Counted from the stretch's first letter, positions 35,090-46,600 are shown. The stretch: 64,000 nucleotides of DNA from Kallotenue papyrolyticum (GCF_000526415.1 NZ_JAGA01000003.1:124001-188000); one strand, 5' to 3'. Translations and numbers: made by a program. The notes: generated from the sequence alone by a model not told the origin.

Positions 35090-38000
35090 GTGGACGTTTT
35101 TCACCTGCGCAATCAGCTCATCAAGCACTATGCCGACTACACCCAGAGTTTCCTGAACATTCTCGATCCGGACATTCGCGAGTTTACGCAGGCGCAGCTC
35201 GCCAGCGGCAAGCTCTGGCCCGACGCGTTGATCCAGCTCTCGCCGGCCTACGAGCAGGCCGAAACCATCGCCGAGCTGGCCGACGCAGGCGTGCTCCATC
35301 CGCAGTGCGCGCAGATCTTCCAACTGCGGCGGCCCGACGGCGCGCTGGAGTCGTTGCGCCTCTACCGTCACCAGCGTCAGGCCATCGATCTAGCCCATGC
35401 CGGCAAGCATTATGTCGTGACGACCGGCACCGGCTCCGGCAAGAGTCTGACCTACATGGTGCCGATCATCGACCATGTGCTACGCCACCAGCCCGAAGCA
35501 GGCCGCGTGCGGGCGATCATCGTCTATCCCATGAACGCGCTGATCAACTCGCAGGACCTGGCGCTGCAGCGCTTTCTCGACCACCTACCGCTCCACGAGC
35601 GGCGCGTGCGCTACGCGCGCTACACCGGCCAGGAAAGCGAAGCGCAAAAACAGGCTATTCAGCGCGATCCCCCGCATCTGCTGCTGACCAACTATGTCAT
35701 GCTGGAGCTGATGCTTACGCGGCCCGAGGAATTCCCGCTGGTGGACCGCGACCATGCCGCGCTGCAGTTTATCGTGCTGGACGAGCTGCACACCTACCGC
35801 GGGCGGCAGGGCGCGGATGTCGCCATGCTGATGCGGCGACTGCGCGAGCGCTGCGGCAACGAGGAGCTGATCTGCATCGGCACCAGCGCGACGATGGCCA
35901 GCGGCCCGGGGCAGAACGATCGGCGCGCGGCGGTAGCGCGGGTCGCCAGCCGCATCTTCGGCGTGCCGATCGCCGCCGAGCAGGTGATCGAGGAGACGCT
36001 GGTCAACGCCATTCCCGCCTTTGTGCGTCCCACGGACGAGCAACTGCGCGCCGCCCTACAGGCGGAGCTGCCCGCTACGCTGGACTGGCCCACCTTTCAA
36101 CATCATCCGCTGGCGGCCTGGATCGAACAGACCTACAGCCTGGAAACTGATGCGCAGGGCCGCCTGCAACGCGCGCGGCCCCGCAGTCTGCGCGAGGGCG
36201 CGCAGGCGCTGGCCGAACGCACCGGCGTAGCGCTGGAACGCTGCATGGAGCATCTGCAACGCTTCTTCCAACTCGGCAGCGCAGTGCGCGACCCGCAGGG
36301 CAAGCCCGGCTTCTCCTTCAAGCTGCACCAGTTCATCTCGCAGGGCAGCGCGGTTTATGCCACGCTGGAAGCACCCGCACAGCGCCTGCTGACGCTGGAG
36401 GGGCAGCGCTATGCCCCCGGCGCCGATGGCGACCGTCTGCTGTTTCCGCTGGTCTTCTGCCGCGAGTGCGGCCAGCACTACTACCTCTGCGCCTATGACG
36501 AGCGCGAGGGTCGCGTTGTGCCGCGCGATCCGCTTACGCGCGGCGAGGATGTCCAGCACCCGGCGCGCGCCGGCTACCTGATCGTCGGCGAGGAAGCCTG
36601 GAGCGAAGACCAGAACGACATGCTGCCGGATAGCTGGTTCAGCTATCCACGCCGCGGACCGCGCAAGATCAAGAAAGAATGGACCGAGTTCGTGCCGCGC
36701 CGGCTCTACGTCGCCGCCGACGGCACGGTCACCGCCACGCCATCCGCCGAGCACGTGACCTGCTGGTTTCTGCCCACGCCCTTCATGACCTGCCTGCAGT
36801 GCGGCGTGGTCTATACCAAACGCGAGCGCAACGACTTCAGCAAGCTGGCGCGGCTCAGCAGCGAAGGACGCAGCACCGCCACCACGCTGCTCACGCTGGC
36901 CGCGCTCAACGAGATGCGGCGCTCGGATCTGCCGCCCGAAGCGCAAAAGCTGCTGAGCTTCACCGACAACCGCCAGGACGCGTCGTTGCAGGCCGGCCAC
37001 CTCAACGATTTTGTCAACGTTGCGCTGCTACGCGCGGCGATCTGCGCCGCGGTCCGCGCCCCCGACGCACCGCTCGACCATCGCCTGATCGCCCGGCGCG
37101 TCTGCGAGGCCCTGAACCTGGAGCAACACCACTACGCCAGCGCACCCGCGACAGGCCCCGAAGCGCAACGGAGCAACGAAGCCGCGCTGATCGAGCTGCT
37201 CGACTACCGCATCTATGAGGATCTGCGCCGAAGCTGGCGCGTCACGCAGCCCAACCTGGAACAGTGCGGCCTGCTGCGCATCGACTACGCCAACCTGAAG
37301 GTGATCTGCGCCGACGACGCGCGCTGGCAGGCACACCCCGTGCTGCGCGACTCAACGCCGGAGCAGCGCGAACGCGCCGTCCGCGCGCTACTGGAGCATC
37401 TGCGCCGCGAACTGGCGATCAACGCGCCGGTGCTCGACCCGCAACGCCAGGATCAGATCAAGCGCAACGTCAACGCCAAGCTCAACGAGGCCTGGCGCTT
37501 CGACGAGAACGAGGAACTGCGCCAGGCAACCGCGTTCGTGCTGCCCGGCGCAGACAACCTGCCCGAAGGCGCGCGCAGTCTCTCGGCGCGAACGGCCATC
37601 GGTCGTTTCCTGCGCTCGCGCGATACCTGGCCGGTGTTGAACGAAACCATGAGCGAGGAGGAGTACGAGCCCTTCCTCACGGCGCTGATCGAGGTGCTGT
37701 GCGGCAACCAGCTGCTGATCAAGACCAAGGTACAGGGCCATCAGGCCGTGCAGGTGCGCTACGACGCGCTGCTGTGGTGCGCGGGCGATGGTCAGAACGC
37801 CGCCGGCGACCTGGTGCGCGCGCGACGCATGACCAACTTCGCCGCTACCCCGCGGCCGGTCAACCGGTTTTTCCACGATTTTTACAGCGGCTGGGCCAGC
37901 CGGTTGCGCGGCGTCGAAGGCCGCGAGCATACCGGCCAGGTCAAAGGCCAGCGCCGCGAAGCGCGCGAAGAGCGCTTCCGCCACGGCGCGCTGCCGATCC

Positions 38001-40150
38001 TCTTCTGCTCGCCGACCATGGAACTGGGCATCGACATCGCCGATCTCAACCTGGTGCACCTGCGCAACGTGCCGCCTACGCCGGCCAACTATGCGCAGCG
38101 CAGCGGACGTGCCGGACGCAGCGGCCAGCCCGCGCTGATCGTCACCTACTGTTCGGTGGGCAGCGGCCACGACCAGTACTTCTTCCAGCGTCCGATCCAG
38201 ATGGTCGCCGGCGTGGTCGCGCCGCCGCAGATCGAGCTGGCCAACGAGGACTTGATCCGCGCGCATGTGCATGCCGTCTGGCTGGCGGCGACCGGCTGCA
38301 ACCTGGGCCACTCGATGATCGAGGTGATCAACACCGCCGATCCCAGCCTGCCGCTGCACGCCGAGGTGCGGGCCCGCCTGGAGCTCACACCCGCACAACG
38401 CGAAGCGGTGCTCGACACCTGCCGCCGCATGCTGGCCACGGCGCAGGCCGAGCTGGCCGCAACCGCCTGGTACAGCGACGCCTGGCTGCACAGCGTGATC
38501 GCCAACGCGGCCACGGCCTTCGACCGCGCCTGCGATCGCTGGCGCGAGCTGTACCGCGCTGCGCAGGAACAGCTCCAGGAAGCGCGGCAGCACATCGATC
38601 TTTACCACCATCAGCGCCACGCGCGTGAGAAGCTGCGCGCAGCCGAACAGCGCGAGCGCGAGGCCAAGCGCCAGCGGGAACTGCTCACCAACGCCGGTGA
38701 TCAACAGGGCGAGTCCGACTTCTATCCCTACCGCTACCTGGCCAGCGAAGGCTTCCTGCCCGGCTACAACTTCCCGCGCCTGCCGGTACGCGCCTTTTTG
38801 CGGACCGGTGGCGATGAAGCCGAGTATCTGGCCCGCCCGCGCTTCCTGGCGATCACCGAGTTCGGACCGCAGAACGTGATCTATCACGAGGGCCGCAAGT
38901 ACCGCGTGACGCGCACCCAAACGCGCTCCGGCAGTCTGACGCAGGACTTCATCCGCATCAAGATCTGCCGGCGCTGTGGCTACCTGCACGAAGGCGCGAC
39001 GCTGGAAGCCGACCTGTGCGCACAGTGCGCGACGCTGCTGTCGGGGAGCGCGGTTGAGCTGCTGCCCAGCGTGCTGGAGATGCCCACGCAGCTTACGCAG
39101 CGCGTCGAGCGCATCAGCTGCGAGGAGGAGGAGCGCCTGCGTGAGGGCTACATCGTCACCACGCACTACCAATTCGCGCGCGACCACGATCGACTGCGCC
39201 GCCAGATGGCGACGCTGACCGGTGCGGACATGCCCGCGCTGACGTTGAGCTACGGCCCGCAGGCCACGATCTGGCGCATCAACCGCGGCTGGCGGCGTAT
39301 GCAGCAACCCGGCTTCGCCCTTGAGCTCCAGCAACGGCGCTGGCACAAACGGCCGGGCGAGGAAGACGCGCCGGAGCCGTGCAACGACAGCAGTGAGATC
39401 GCCTATGGTGTGCAGCTCTTTGTGCGCGACACGCGCAACCTGTTGCTGGTTGACCTGCCCGCCGAGCTGGAGCACGCCACGGCGCTCAGCCTCCAATATG
39501 CGCTGCAACGCGGCATCCAGGAGGTCTTCCAGCTCGAGGAGCAGGAGCTCAGCTCCGAGCTGCTGGGCGAGAGCGCGCCCTTCCGCATTCTGCTGTGGGA
39601 AGCCACCGAAGGCGGCGCGGGCGTGCTGCGGCGCATCGTCGAAGAGCCGGAGGCCCTGGCGCGCGTGGCGCTCGAAGCGCTGCGCATCTGCCACAGCGAT
39701 CCCACCACGGGCCAGGAGCTAGATGCCGGCGAGTGCGCACGCGCCTGCTACCGCTGCCTGCTGAGCTACAGCAACCAGCCCTGGCACGCGCTGCTCGATC
39801 GCCGTCTGGTGATCCCGCTGTTGCAACGCCTGAGCCACGCGCGTATCCAGCGCGGCGCCGAGGCTACGCCGAATGACGATGCCCCCGGCGACCTGCCACC
39901 CTTCGCGCAGCGCGTGTATGCGATACTGCGCGAGCGCGGCTACCGCCTGCCCGACGCGATCCTGCCGCTGATCGCCGGCCGGCGCCCGCACTTCTTCTAC
40001 CAGCCGGATATCTGCGTGCTGTGTCATGAGGCCGGCCAGTCCGTCGCAGCGCTGAAAGAGCACCTGGAAGACAGCGGCTGCCGTGTGATCGTGATCGACA
40101 ATTCACAACACCTTGAAGAGCAACTGGCACGTCATACATTTTGGAGTTGA
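35090..40150 (+). CDS. Giant DEAD/DEAH-type helicase with DUF1998-like zinc region (DrmA/DrmB-like)
   Basis: The 1686-residue protein has a split superfamily 2 helicase. Walker A TTGTGSGKS lies near residues 111-119, DELH near 231, the SAT motif in GTSATMASG, and motif VI QRSGRAGRSGQ near 1010. Cysteine pairs occur in CRECGQHYYLC (about 460), in TCLQCGVVYTKRE (about 575), in the zinc-ribbon-like CRRCGYLHE and LCAQC (about 1305-1325), and in ACYRCLLSYSNQPWHALL (about 1565), the MZB/DUF1998-type end. DISARM splits such functions between DrmA (helicase) and DrmB (DUF1998); here one chain seems to hold both. GTG at 35090 is preferred: GGAGAGG lies upstream and the promoter overlaps the ATG at 35048. 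Confidence 0.8.
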   Translation: MDVFHLRNQLIKHYADYTQSFLNILDPDIREFTQAQLASGKLWPDALIQLSPAYEQAETIAELADAGVLHPQCAQIFQLRRPDGALESLRLYRHQRQAIDLAHAGKHYVVTTGTGSGKSLTYMVPIIDHVLRHQPEAGRVRAIIVYPMNALINSQDLALQRFLDHLPLHERRVRYARYTGQESEAQKQAIQRDPPHLLLTNYVMLELMLTRPEEFPLVDRDHAALQFIVLDELHTYRGRQGADVAMLMRRLRERCGNEELICIGTSATMASGPGQNDRRAAVARVASRIFGVPIAAEQVIEETLVNAIPAFVRPTDEQLRAALQAELPATLDWPTFQHHPLAAWIEQTYSLETDAQGRLQRARPRSLREGAQALAERTGVALERCMEHLQRFFQLGSAVRDPQGKPGFSFKLHQFISQGSAVYATLEAPAQRLLTLEGQRYAPGADGDRLLFPLVFCRECGQHYYLCAYDEREGRVVPRDPLTRGEDVQHPARAGYLIVGEEAWSEDQNDMLPDSWFSYPRRGPRKIKKEWTEFVPRRLYVAADGTVTATPSAEHVTCWFLPTPFMTCLQCGVVYTKRERNDFSKLARLSSEGRSTATTLLTLAALNEMRRSDLPPEAQKLLSFTDNRQDASLQAGHLNDFVNVALLRAAICAAVRAPDAPLDHRLIARRVCEALNLEQHHYASAPATGPEAQRSNEAALIELLDYRIYEDLRRSWRVTQPNLEQCGLLRIDYANLKVICADDARWQAHPVLRDSTPEQRERAVRALLEHLRRELAINAPVLDPQRQDQIKRNVNAKLNEAWRFDENEELRQATAFVLPGADNLPEGARSLSARTAIGRFLRSRDTWPVLNETMSEEEYEPFLTALIEVLCGNQLLIKTKVQGHQAVQVRYDALLWCAGDGQNAAGDLVRARRMTNFAATPRPVNRFFHDFYSGWASRLRGVEGREHTGQVKGQRREAREERFRHGALPILFCSPTMELGIDIADLNLVHLRNVPPTPANYAQRSGRAGRSGQPALIVTYCSVGSGHDQYFFQRPIQMVAGVVAPPQIELANEDLIRAHVHAVWLAATGCNLGHSMIEVINTADPSLPLHAEVRARLELTPAQREAVLDTCRRMLATAQAELAATAWYSDAWLHSVIANAATAFDRACDRWRELYRAAQEQLQEARQHIDLYHHQRHAREKLRAAEQREREAKRQRELLTNAGDQQGESDFYPYRYLASEGFLPGYNFPRLPVRAFLRTGGDEAEYLARPRFLAITEFGPQNVIYHEGRKYRVTRTQTRSGSLTQDFIRIKICRRCGYLHEGATLEADLCAQCATLLSGSAVELLPSVLEMPTQLTQRVERISCEEEERLREGYIVTTHYQFARDHDRLRRQMATLTGADMPALTLSYGPQATIWRINRGWRRMQQPGFALELQQRRWHKRPGEEDAPEPCNDSSEIAYGVQLFVRDTRNLLLVDLPAELEHATALSLQYALQRGIQEVFQLEEQELSSELLGESAPFRILLWEATEGGAGVLRRIVEEPEALARVALEALRICHSDPTTGQELDAGECARACYRCLLSYSNQPWHALLDRRLVIPLLQRLSHARIQRGAEATPNDDAPGDLPPFAQRVYAILRERGYRLPDAILPLIAGRRPHFFYQPDICVLCHEAGQSVAALKEHLEDSGCRVIVIDNSQHLEEQLARHTFWS

Positions 40151-40158
40151 GACTCTGT

Positions 40159-40205
40159 CACCCCAGAGACACGGAGAGACAGAGGATCTCCGTGCCTCGG
40201 TGGTG
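40159..40205. repeat. Palindromic repeat, CCAGAGACACGGAG subfamily
   Basis: CACCCCAGAGACACGGAGAGA pairs imperfectly with TCTCCGTGCCTCGGTGGTG to form a hairpin in the 74-base gap between the two helicase genes. It is related to the element inside the methylase at 45241-45303. Confidence 0.75.
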
Positions 40206-40224
40206 AGTCATCCCTGGAGCATGT

Positions 40225-43185
40225 ATGCCGAAATTTGAAGTAGGTTCGCTGGTGCGCGTGCGCGAGCGCGAATGGGTCGTGCTGCCCTCGCCACGCGATG
40301 ATGTGCTGCTGCTGCGTCCGCTGGGCGGCGCGGAGGCCGAAATCTGCGGCATCTATCGCCCGCTGGAAGAGCATCTGGTCAGCGCCGCGGATTTTCCTCC
40401 GCCGCGCGTCGAGAGCGCCGGCGATTTCGAGAGTGGCCGCCTGCTGCGCGATGCGGCGCGCCTTGCGCTGCGCAGCGGCGCGGGACCCTTCCGCAGCCTG
40501 GGACGGCTGGGTATGCGCCCGCGGCCCTACCAGCTCGTGCCGCTGATCATGGCGCTGCGCCTCGACCCGGTGCGCCTGCTGATCGCCGACGATGTGGGCA
40601 TTGGCAAAACCGTCGAGGCCGCGCTGATCGCCCGCGAGCTGCTCGACCGCGGCGAGATCCGCCGCCTCACCGTGCTGTGCCCACCGCATCTCTGCGATCA
40701 GTGGCAGCGCGAGCTGCGCGAGAAGTTCGCCATCGACGCGGTCATCGTCCGCTCCAGCACTGTTGCCGCACTCGAACGCCAGTTGCCGCGCGGCGACCTG
40801 AGCATCTTCGACTACTTCCCCTTCACGGTTGCCAGCATCGATTACGTCAAGCACGATCGGCACCGCGCTGCGTTTGTGGGCGCCTGTCCCGAACTGGTGA
40901 TCGTGGACGAGGCGCACACCGCCGCGCGCCCGGGCGGTCGCGCCAGCGCGCAGCAGCAGCGTCACGATCTGGTGCGTGAGATCGCGGCGCGCCCCGAACG
41001 CCATCTGCTGCTGCTGACGGCCACACCCCACAGCGGCATCGAGGAGTCGTTCAGCTCGCTGCTGGGTCTGCTGCGCCCCGAGTTCGCGACGCTCGACCTG
41101 CAACGCCTGCAGCAAGCCGAACGCGAGCAGTTGTCACGGCATTTTGTGCAGCGTCGCCGCGCCGATGTCAAACAGTGGCTGGGCGAGGCCACGCCCTTCC
41201 CGGAGCGCGAGTGGACCGAGGTGACCTACCGCCTGGAGCACTCGCCGCAGTATCGCCAGTTGTTCGAGAAGGTTGTCCACGTTGCGCGCAATCTGATCGG
41301 CAACGCCAGGCTGCCCACGCAGCGCCAGCGGGTGCGCTACTGGGCGGCGCTGGCCCTGCTGCGCTGCGTGATGAGCAGTCCAGCGGCGGCGGCGACGGCG
41401 CTGGCCCTGCGCGCCGGCAGCGATCCCGACCGGATGCTGGCGGACAACGAGGACGACGAGCTGCTCGGCAGCGCGCCCCCCGATCAGGAGCCGCCTGCCG
41501 ACGAGAGCCTGGGCAGCTATGTCCATGATCGCGACGAACACGAGGACGCACCCGATGTCGAGCCGACGCACGTGATCGAAGAGGGCAGCAGGCCCAGCCA
41601 ACGCGCTACGCTGCGCGATCTGGTCAAACGCGCCGAGGCGCTGAAGGGCGACAAGGATCCCAAGCTGCTGCGCGCGCAGGTGATCCTCGAAGCCCTGCTG
41701 CGCGACGGCTACCACCCGATCGTCTATTGCCGCTACATCGCCACGGCGAAGTACGTCGCCGAGGAGCTGCAGCAACGCCTCACGCTCAAGGATCTGCGCG
41801 TGCTGGCCGTGACCGGCGAGCGCTCGGAAGAAGAGCGCGAGGCGCTGGTAGCCGAGCTGAGCGCCAGCCCGCGCCGACTGCTAGTTGCCACCGACTGCCT
41901 CAGCGAGGGCATCAACCTGCAGCACGCCTTTGACGCCGTGCTGCACTACGATCTGCCCTGGAACCCCAACCGCCTGGAGCAGCGCGAAGGCCGCGTCGAT
42001 CGCTACGGCCAGCCGCGCGCCACGGTGCGCACCGTGCTGTTCTACGGCGAGGACAACCCCATCGATCAGGCGGTGATGAAGGTGCTGCTGCGCAAGGCCG
42101 TCACCATCCACCGCTCGCTGGGCATCGCCGTGCCGCTGCCGATCAACAGCGAAACCGTGCTGGAAACGCTGATCGGCTCGCTGTTCCGACATGATGCGCA
42201 ACAACTCGCGCTGTTCGATGCCGGGCAGCCGAGCGCGCTGCCGGGCGACGCCGCCGATCTGGAACAGGTGGAGCAGGTATGGGAGCGCGCCGTCGAACGC
42301 GAGCGGCAGAGCCGCACGCGCTTCGCTCAGCGCGCGATCCGTCCCGACGAGGTCGCACGCGAGCTGGAAGAGAGCGATGCCGTGCTGGGCGATCCGCACA
42401 CCGTGCGCGATTTTGTGCTGGCCGCCTGCGCGCGTCTTGGAGCGCCGCTGCTGGCGAGCGCGCCGCCGTCGGAGAGCACAGCGCCCCACACCAACCGGTC
42501 CGGCGCCGCCGCCACGATCTGGCGGCTCGACCTCCCCTCGCTGCCCGGCGCCATTCGCGAACGCCTCGCGCCGCTGCTGCGCCATGGCCGCGCTGCGAGC
42601 ACCACCACGCTGCTGCTCACCTTCGACGATCTGGCCGCACCCGGTGTTGAACAGGTAGGCCGCAATCACCCGCTGACCACCGCGCTGGCCGACTACCTGC
42701 TCGAAACGGCGCTGACCGCCGAACAGAGCACGCCTCCCGCCGCGCGCTGCGGCGTGATCCGCACCCGCGCGGTGACGCAGCGCACGCTGCTGCTGCTGCT
42801 GCGCGCGCGCATGCTGATCGAAAGCGCGCGCCAACCACTGCCAACCCTGGCCGAAGAGCTGATCGTCTGCGGCGTGCACGGCCGTGCCGAACAGCGTACC
42901 TGGCTGGAGCAGGCGGAGGCGCTGGAGCTGCTCAACCACGCCCAGCCGGCAGCCTCGCTCACGCCCGACGAACGCGCCCACCACCTGCAGCAGGCCCTGG
43001 CGCAGCTCCCCGAGCTGCATGACCAGCTGCGGGTCATCGCCGAGCAGCGCGCGCACCGCCTCGAAGCTGCGCACAACCGGGTGCGCACCGCTACGCAGGC
43101 CGGGCGCGCCCGTGTGCGGCCCAACCTGCCGCCCGATGTGCTGGGCCTGTACGTGCTACTCCCCGTGATCGAGGTGAATCGATGA
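40225..43185 (+). CDS. SNF2-family helicase, DrmD-like
   Basis: The 986-residue superfamily 2 ATPase begins [19 protein letters not shown], a small beta domain seen at the start of DrmD proteins. Motifs are Walker [10 protein letters not shown] (residues 121-129), [18 protein letters not shown] (228-231), LLTATPHSG, and the C-terminal [14 protein letters not shown] and [11 protein letters not shown] (about 553-595). The segment from about residue 400 to 460 is acidic and variable. A helical C-terminal third follows. In class 1 DISARM, DrmD is paired with an adenine methylase, as here. The stop overlaps the GxxExxY start (ATGA). Confidence 0.87.
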   Translation: MPKFEVGSLVRVREREWVVLPSPRDDVLLLRPLGGAEAEICGIYRPLEEHLVSAADFPPPRVESAGDFESGRLLRDAARLALRSGAGPFRSLGRLGMRPRPYQLVPLIMALRLDPVRLLIADDVGIGKTVEAALIARELLDRGEIRRLTVLCPPHLCDQWQRELREKFAIDAVIVRSSTVAALERQLPRGDLSIFDYFPFTVASIDYVKHDRHRAAFVGACPELVIVDEAHTAARPGGRASAQQQRHDLVREIAARPERHLLLLTATPHSGIEESFSSLLGLLRPEFATLDLQRLQQAEREQLSRHFVQRRRADVKQWLGEATPFPEREWTEVTYRLEHSPQYRQLFEKVVHVARNLIGNARLPTQRQRVRYWAALALLRCVMSSPAAAATALALRAGSDPDRMLADNEDDELLGSAPPDQEPPADESLGSYVHDRDEHEDAPDVEPTHVIEEGSRPSQRATLRDLVKRAEALKGDKDPKLLRAQVILEALLRDGYHPIVYCRYIATAKYVAEELQQRLTLKDLRVLAVTGERSEEEREALVAELSASPRRLLVATDCLSEGINLQHAFDAVLHYDLPWNPNRLEQREGRVDRYGQPRATVRTVLFYGEDNPIDQAVMKVLLRKAVTIHRSLGIAVPLPINSETVLETLIGSLFRHDAQQLALFDAGQPSALPGDAADLEQVEQVWERAVERERQSRTRFAQRAIRPDEVARELEESDAVLGDPHTVRDFVLAACARLGAPLLASAPPSESTAPHTNRSGAAATIWRLDLPSLPGAIRERLAPLLRHGRAASTTTLLLTFDDLAAPGVEQVGRNHPLTTALADYLLETALTAEQSTPPAARCGVIRTRAVTQRTLLLLLRARMLIESARQPLPTLAEELIVCGVHGRAEQRTWLEQAEALELLNHAQPAASLTPDERAHHLQQALAQLPELHDQLRVIAEQRAHRLEAAHNRVRTATQAGRARVRPNLPPDVLGLYVLLPVIEVNR

Positions 43186-43586
43186 ACCACAAAGACACAA
43201 AGGACACGAAGACTCTCGCGGATCGCGTGTCGCGTGAGGTGATCGGGGCTGCGATTGAGGTGCATAAGACGCTCGGACCGGGCCTCCTTGAATCAGCTTA
43301 TGAAGCATGTTTATGTTATGAGCTTCAACTACGAGGTATCGCTTTTGAGCGTCAGGTTCCGTTGCCCATCGTGTACAAGGGCGTTCGTCTCGACTGCGGC
43401 TATCGGCTCGATCTGCTGGTCGAAAATCTGTTGATTATCGAACTGAAGGCTGTCGAACAAATCGAGCCTATCCATGACGCGCAACTGCTGACATACTTGC
43501 GACTGACCGGAATCTGGCTCGGCCTGTTGATCAATTTCAATGTACCGGTACTCCGTCAAGGTATTAAACGACTCGTTAATGGATGA
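43182..43586 (+). CDS. GxxExxY protein (PD-(D/E)XK-fold)
   Basis: The 134-residue protein contains the name-giving motif in [17 protein letters not shown] (about residues 31-47) and a nuclease-like core [20 protein letters not shown] with Asp near 70 and Glu-x-Lys near 85. The family is widespread and its function is unknown; the fold relates to PD-(D/E)XK nucleases. The first 11 residues, [11 protein letters not shown], are encoded by half of a palindromic repeat. The gene is bracketed by a 26-bp inverted pair (43186-43211 and 43638-43663). Its A+T content is visibly higher than its neighbours, which suggests separate origin. It overlaps the helicase stop by 4 bases; a later start such as the GTG at 43230 is possible. 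Confidence 0.85.
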   Translation: MNHKDTKDTKTLADRVSREVIGAAIEVHKTLGPGLLESAYEACLCYELQLRGIAFERQVPLPIVYKGVRLDCGYRLDLLVENLLIIELKAVEQIEPIHDAQLLTYLRLTGIWLGLLINFNVPVLRQGIKRLVNG

Positions 43587-43663
43587 TTTAATCCACAAAA
43601 ACACAATGAATACAAAGGTGAAGTTCAAAAGAATGAACTTCGTGTCCTTTGTGCCTTTGTGGT
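43186..43663. mobile_element. Putative GxxExxY-carrying element with 26-bp inverted ends
   Basis: The left end ACCACAAAGACACAAAGG... (43186-43211) and the right end (43638-43663, reading ...CCTTTGTGCCTTTGTGGT) are inverted copies that differ at one position of 26. They enclose the GxxExxY gene. A degenerate inward copy (43593-43626) makes the right side a hairpin too. Short elements with the same two ends and no gene lie nearby. I infer a gene-bearing and several gene-less forms of one palindromic element; no target-site duplication has been shown. Confidence 0.5.
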
Positions 43664-43664
43664 G
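43592..43664. repeat. Palindromic repeat after the GxxExxY gene
   Basis: CCACAAAAACACAATGAATA... and the right arm ...TGTCCTTTGTGCCTTTGTGG flank a core in which GAAGTTC pairs with GAACTTC. It fills most of the 88 bases between the GxxExxY stop and the methylase start. Confidence 0.8.
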
Positions 43665-43674
43665 AACACAATCT

Positions 43675-46600
43675 ATGAGCTACGCAACGATCACCACCGA
43701 GGGCGGGCTGCTCCCCGCCGACCTGCTCGACCAGATCGCCGCCGGCGAGGTGGCCGGCCAGCAGCCGCGCGACTTCGGGTTGCCCGCCACCAGCCGCCTC
43801 AGCGACGAGATCGCCGCTGCCTGGGGCGAGGCGCGCGCCTATTGGAATGCCACCCAGCAGTCGCTCGCCCGCCTGCGTCCCGACGAGTCGACCACGCGCC
43901 CGGCGCGCCGCTGGATCACGGCGCTGCTCGAAGCGCTGGGCTACCGCGAGCTGATCCCCACGCCCACCGCCGCACGTGTCGAAAGCCGCACCTATGCCAT
44001 TTCGCATCGTGCCGGTCGCGATGAGAGCGCGCCGCCGGTGCATATCGAGGGCTTCGGCGTCGATCTCGACCGGCGCGCGCCCGGCGGGCGGCCCCGGCTC
44101 TCGCCACACGCGCTGGTGCAGGAATACCTCAACAGCACCGAACACCTGTGGGGCATCGTCACCAACGGCGAGCGCCTGCGCCTGCTGCGCGACTCTTCGC
44201 AGATCTCGCGTCCCCGCTATGTCGAGTTCGATCTGCGCGGCATGTTCGAGGGCGAAAAGTTCAACGAGTTCGCGCTGATGTATCGCCTGCTGCACCGCTC
44301 ACGCCTGCCGCAGAGCGACGCCGATGCCGCCACCTGCCTGCTCGAACAGTACCACCAACAGGCGATCCAGAGCGGTGGCCGCGTGCGCGAACGGCTGCGC
44401 GAAGGCGTGGAGGTGGCGCTCAAAACGCTGGGCAACGGCCTGCTCCAGCATCCCTACAACGCGGCGCTGCGCCAGAAGCTGCAGAGCGGCCAGCTGGGCG
44501 CGCTGGACTACTACCGCCAGTTGTTGCGGCTAGTCTATCGCCTCCTGTTTCTGATGGTCGCCGAAGAGCGCGGTTTGATCGCCGTCAGCGACGATATCGA
44601 TGATCCCTTCTCGCCGCTGCACTACCGCGCGCCGCGCGACGAACGCCTGCGCATCTACCTCGACTACTACAGCGTGTCGCGCCTGCGACGCCTGGCCGAA
44701 GCCCCCGGCGCGGGCCGCGCTCCCTACGACGATCTCTGGCTGGGCCTGCTGACCACCTTCCGCCTGCTGGAGGGCAGCGATGAGCAGGGCGCGCGCCTGC
44801 TGGGCCTCACACCGCTCAACGGCGATCTGTTCGGCGAACACGCCATCCGCGATCTGCTCGACACACGCCTGCGCAACGATGCGCTGCTGAAGGCGATCCA
44901 CGCGCTCTCGCTCTACCGCGATCCGCAGAGCCGCATCCAGCGGCGCGTCAACTACGCCGCGCTCGATGTCGAAGAGCTGGGCAGCGTCTATGAGTCGTTG
45001 CTGGACTATCGGCCGGTCGTGATGGCCCTCACCCCGTCCGCTGCGCGGCCACTCCTCTCCCAAGATGGGAGAGGGGCCGGGGGTGAGGGTCTCACCTTCG
45101 ATCTCGTCGCCGGGACGGAGCGCAAGACAACCGGCTCGTACTACACCCATCCGTCGCTGGTCCAGGAGCTGATCCGGAGCGCGCTGGAGCCGGTGATCGC
45201 CGAGCGGCTGCGCGGAATTGCAGCTTCCGTATCCAAGACGCCACAGAAACACGGAGGCACGGAGGATCCAAACGAATCTCCGCGTCTCCGTGACTCCGTG
45301 GTGAAACAAAAGGAAGCCGCGCTGCTGTCGATCAAGGTGTGCGATCCGGCCTGCGGCTCCGGCCACTTCCTGCTGGCGGCAGCCCGGCGGCTGGGCCGCG
45401 AGCTGGCGCGCATCCGCAGCGGCGAGGATCAGCCCACCCCGGGCGCCTACCGCCAGGCGGTGCGTGACGTGATCGCCCACTGTATCTACGGCGTCGATCT
45501 CAACCCGCTGGCGGTGGACCTGTGTAAGCTGGCGCTGTGGATCGAGGGTCACAACGCCGGCATGCCGCTCTCGTTCCTCGACCATCACATCAAATGGGGC
45601 AACAGCCTGGTCGGCGCGAGTGCGGCGCTGGTCGCCCAGGGCATCCCCGACGGCGCCTATAAGCCGGTCAGCGGCGACGATACAGCCATCGCCGCCGCGC
45701 TGCGCAAGCGCAACCGGCAGGAACGCGACGCCTGGCTGAAACATCGCGCTGTACAGCAAACGCTCTTTGCCACCGACGAGCATGCCGATACCCGCGCGCA
45801 ACTGGCACAAGCGCTGCGCGATCTCGAAGCACAGCCCGATACAACCGTCGCCGCTATTCGCGCCAAAGCCCAGCGCTACGCCGAGCTGCAAACGTTGGTG
45901 GATGCCGAGCGGACGCGCTACCATCTGTGGACCGCCGCCTTCTTCCAGCCGCTCACCGCCGAACACGCGGCACTCGTCCCGACCACGGGCACGCTGATCG
46001 AGCATGAACGCGCGCCCAAACAGCTTGATGATCCGCGCGTCGCCGCCGCCTATGCCCTGGCCCGCGAGGTGGGCTTCTTCCATTGGGAGCTGGAGTTTCC
46101 GCTGGTGTTTCATGACGCAGCACAGCAGGCGAGTGATGCACCACAGAGATACAGAGGCACGCAGGATTCAAAGGGCGGTTTTGATGTTGTGCTCGGCAAT
46201 CCGCCGTGGGAGCGCATCAAGCTTCAGGAAGAGGAGTTCTTCACTTCGCACGATCAGCAGATCGCCAATGCGCCCAACAAAGCTGCGCGCGCGCGACTGA
46301 TCCAGGAGCTGCCCAAGACCAATCCCGTCTTGGCCACCCTGTTTGCACGGGCCAAGCACCGCGCCGAAGCACAGAGCCGCTTTGTACGCGCGTCAGGGCG
46401 TTTCCCACTGACAGCGGTCGGCGATGTCAACACCTACGCACTCTTTGCCGAACACGCGCGCGATCTGCTCAACGATCGCGGACGCGCAGGCATCATCGTG
46501 CCGACCGGCATCGCGACCGATGACTCGACCAAGGCGTTCTTCGGTGATGTGAGTCAGCGGTGTCAGCTGGTGAGTCTGTTTGACTTCGAGAATCGTGAGG

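Noticed and set aside
37388-39694. A 768-codon minus-strand frame opposite the giant helicase.
   Set aside because: No conserved motif, biased composition, and the plus strand has a continuous helicase with conserved motifs over the same stretch.
43182-43586. GxxExxY gene as a core component of the defence operon.
   Set aside because: Its overlap with the helicase stop could suggest that, but the inverted repeats at both ends, the lower G+C content and the wide unrelated distribution of the family favour insertion. It remains a possibility.
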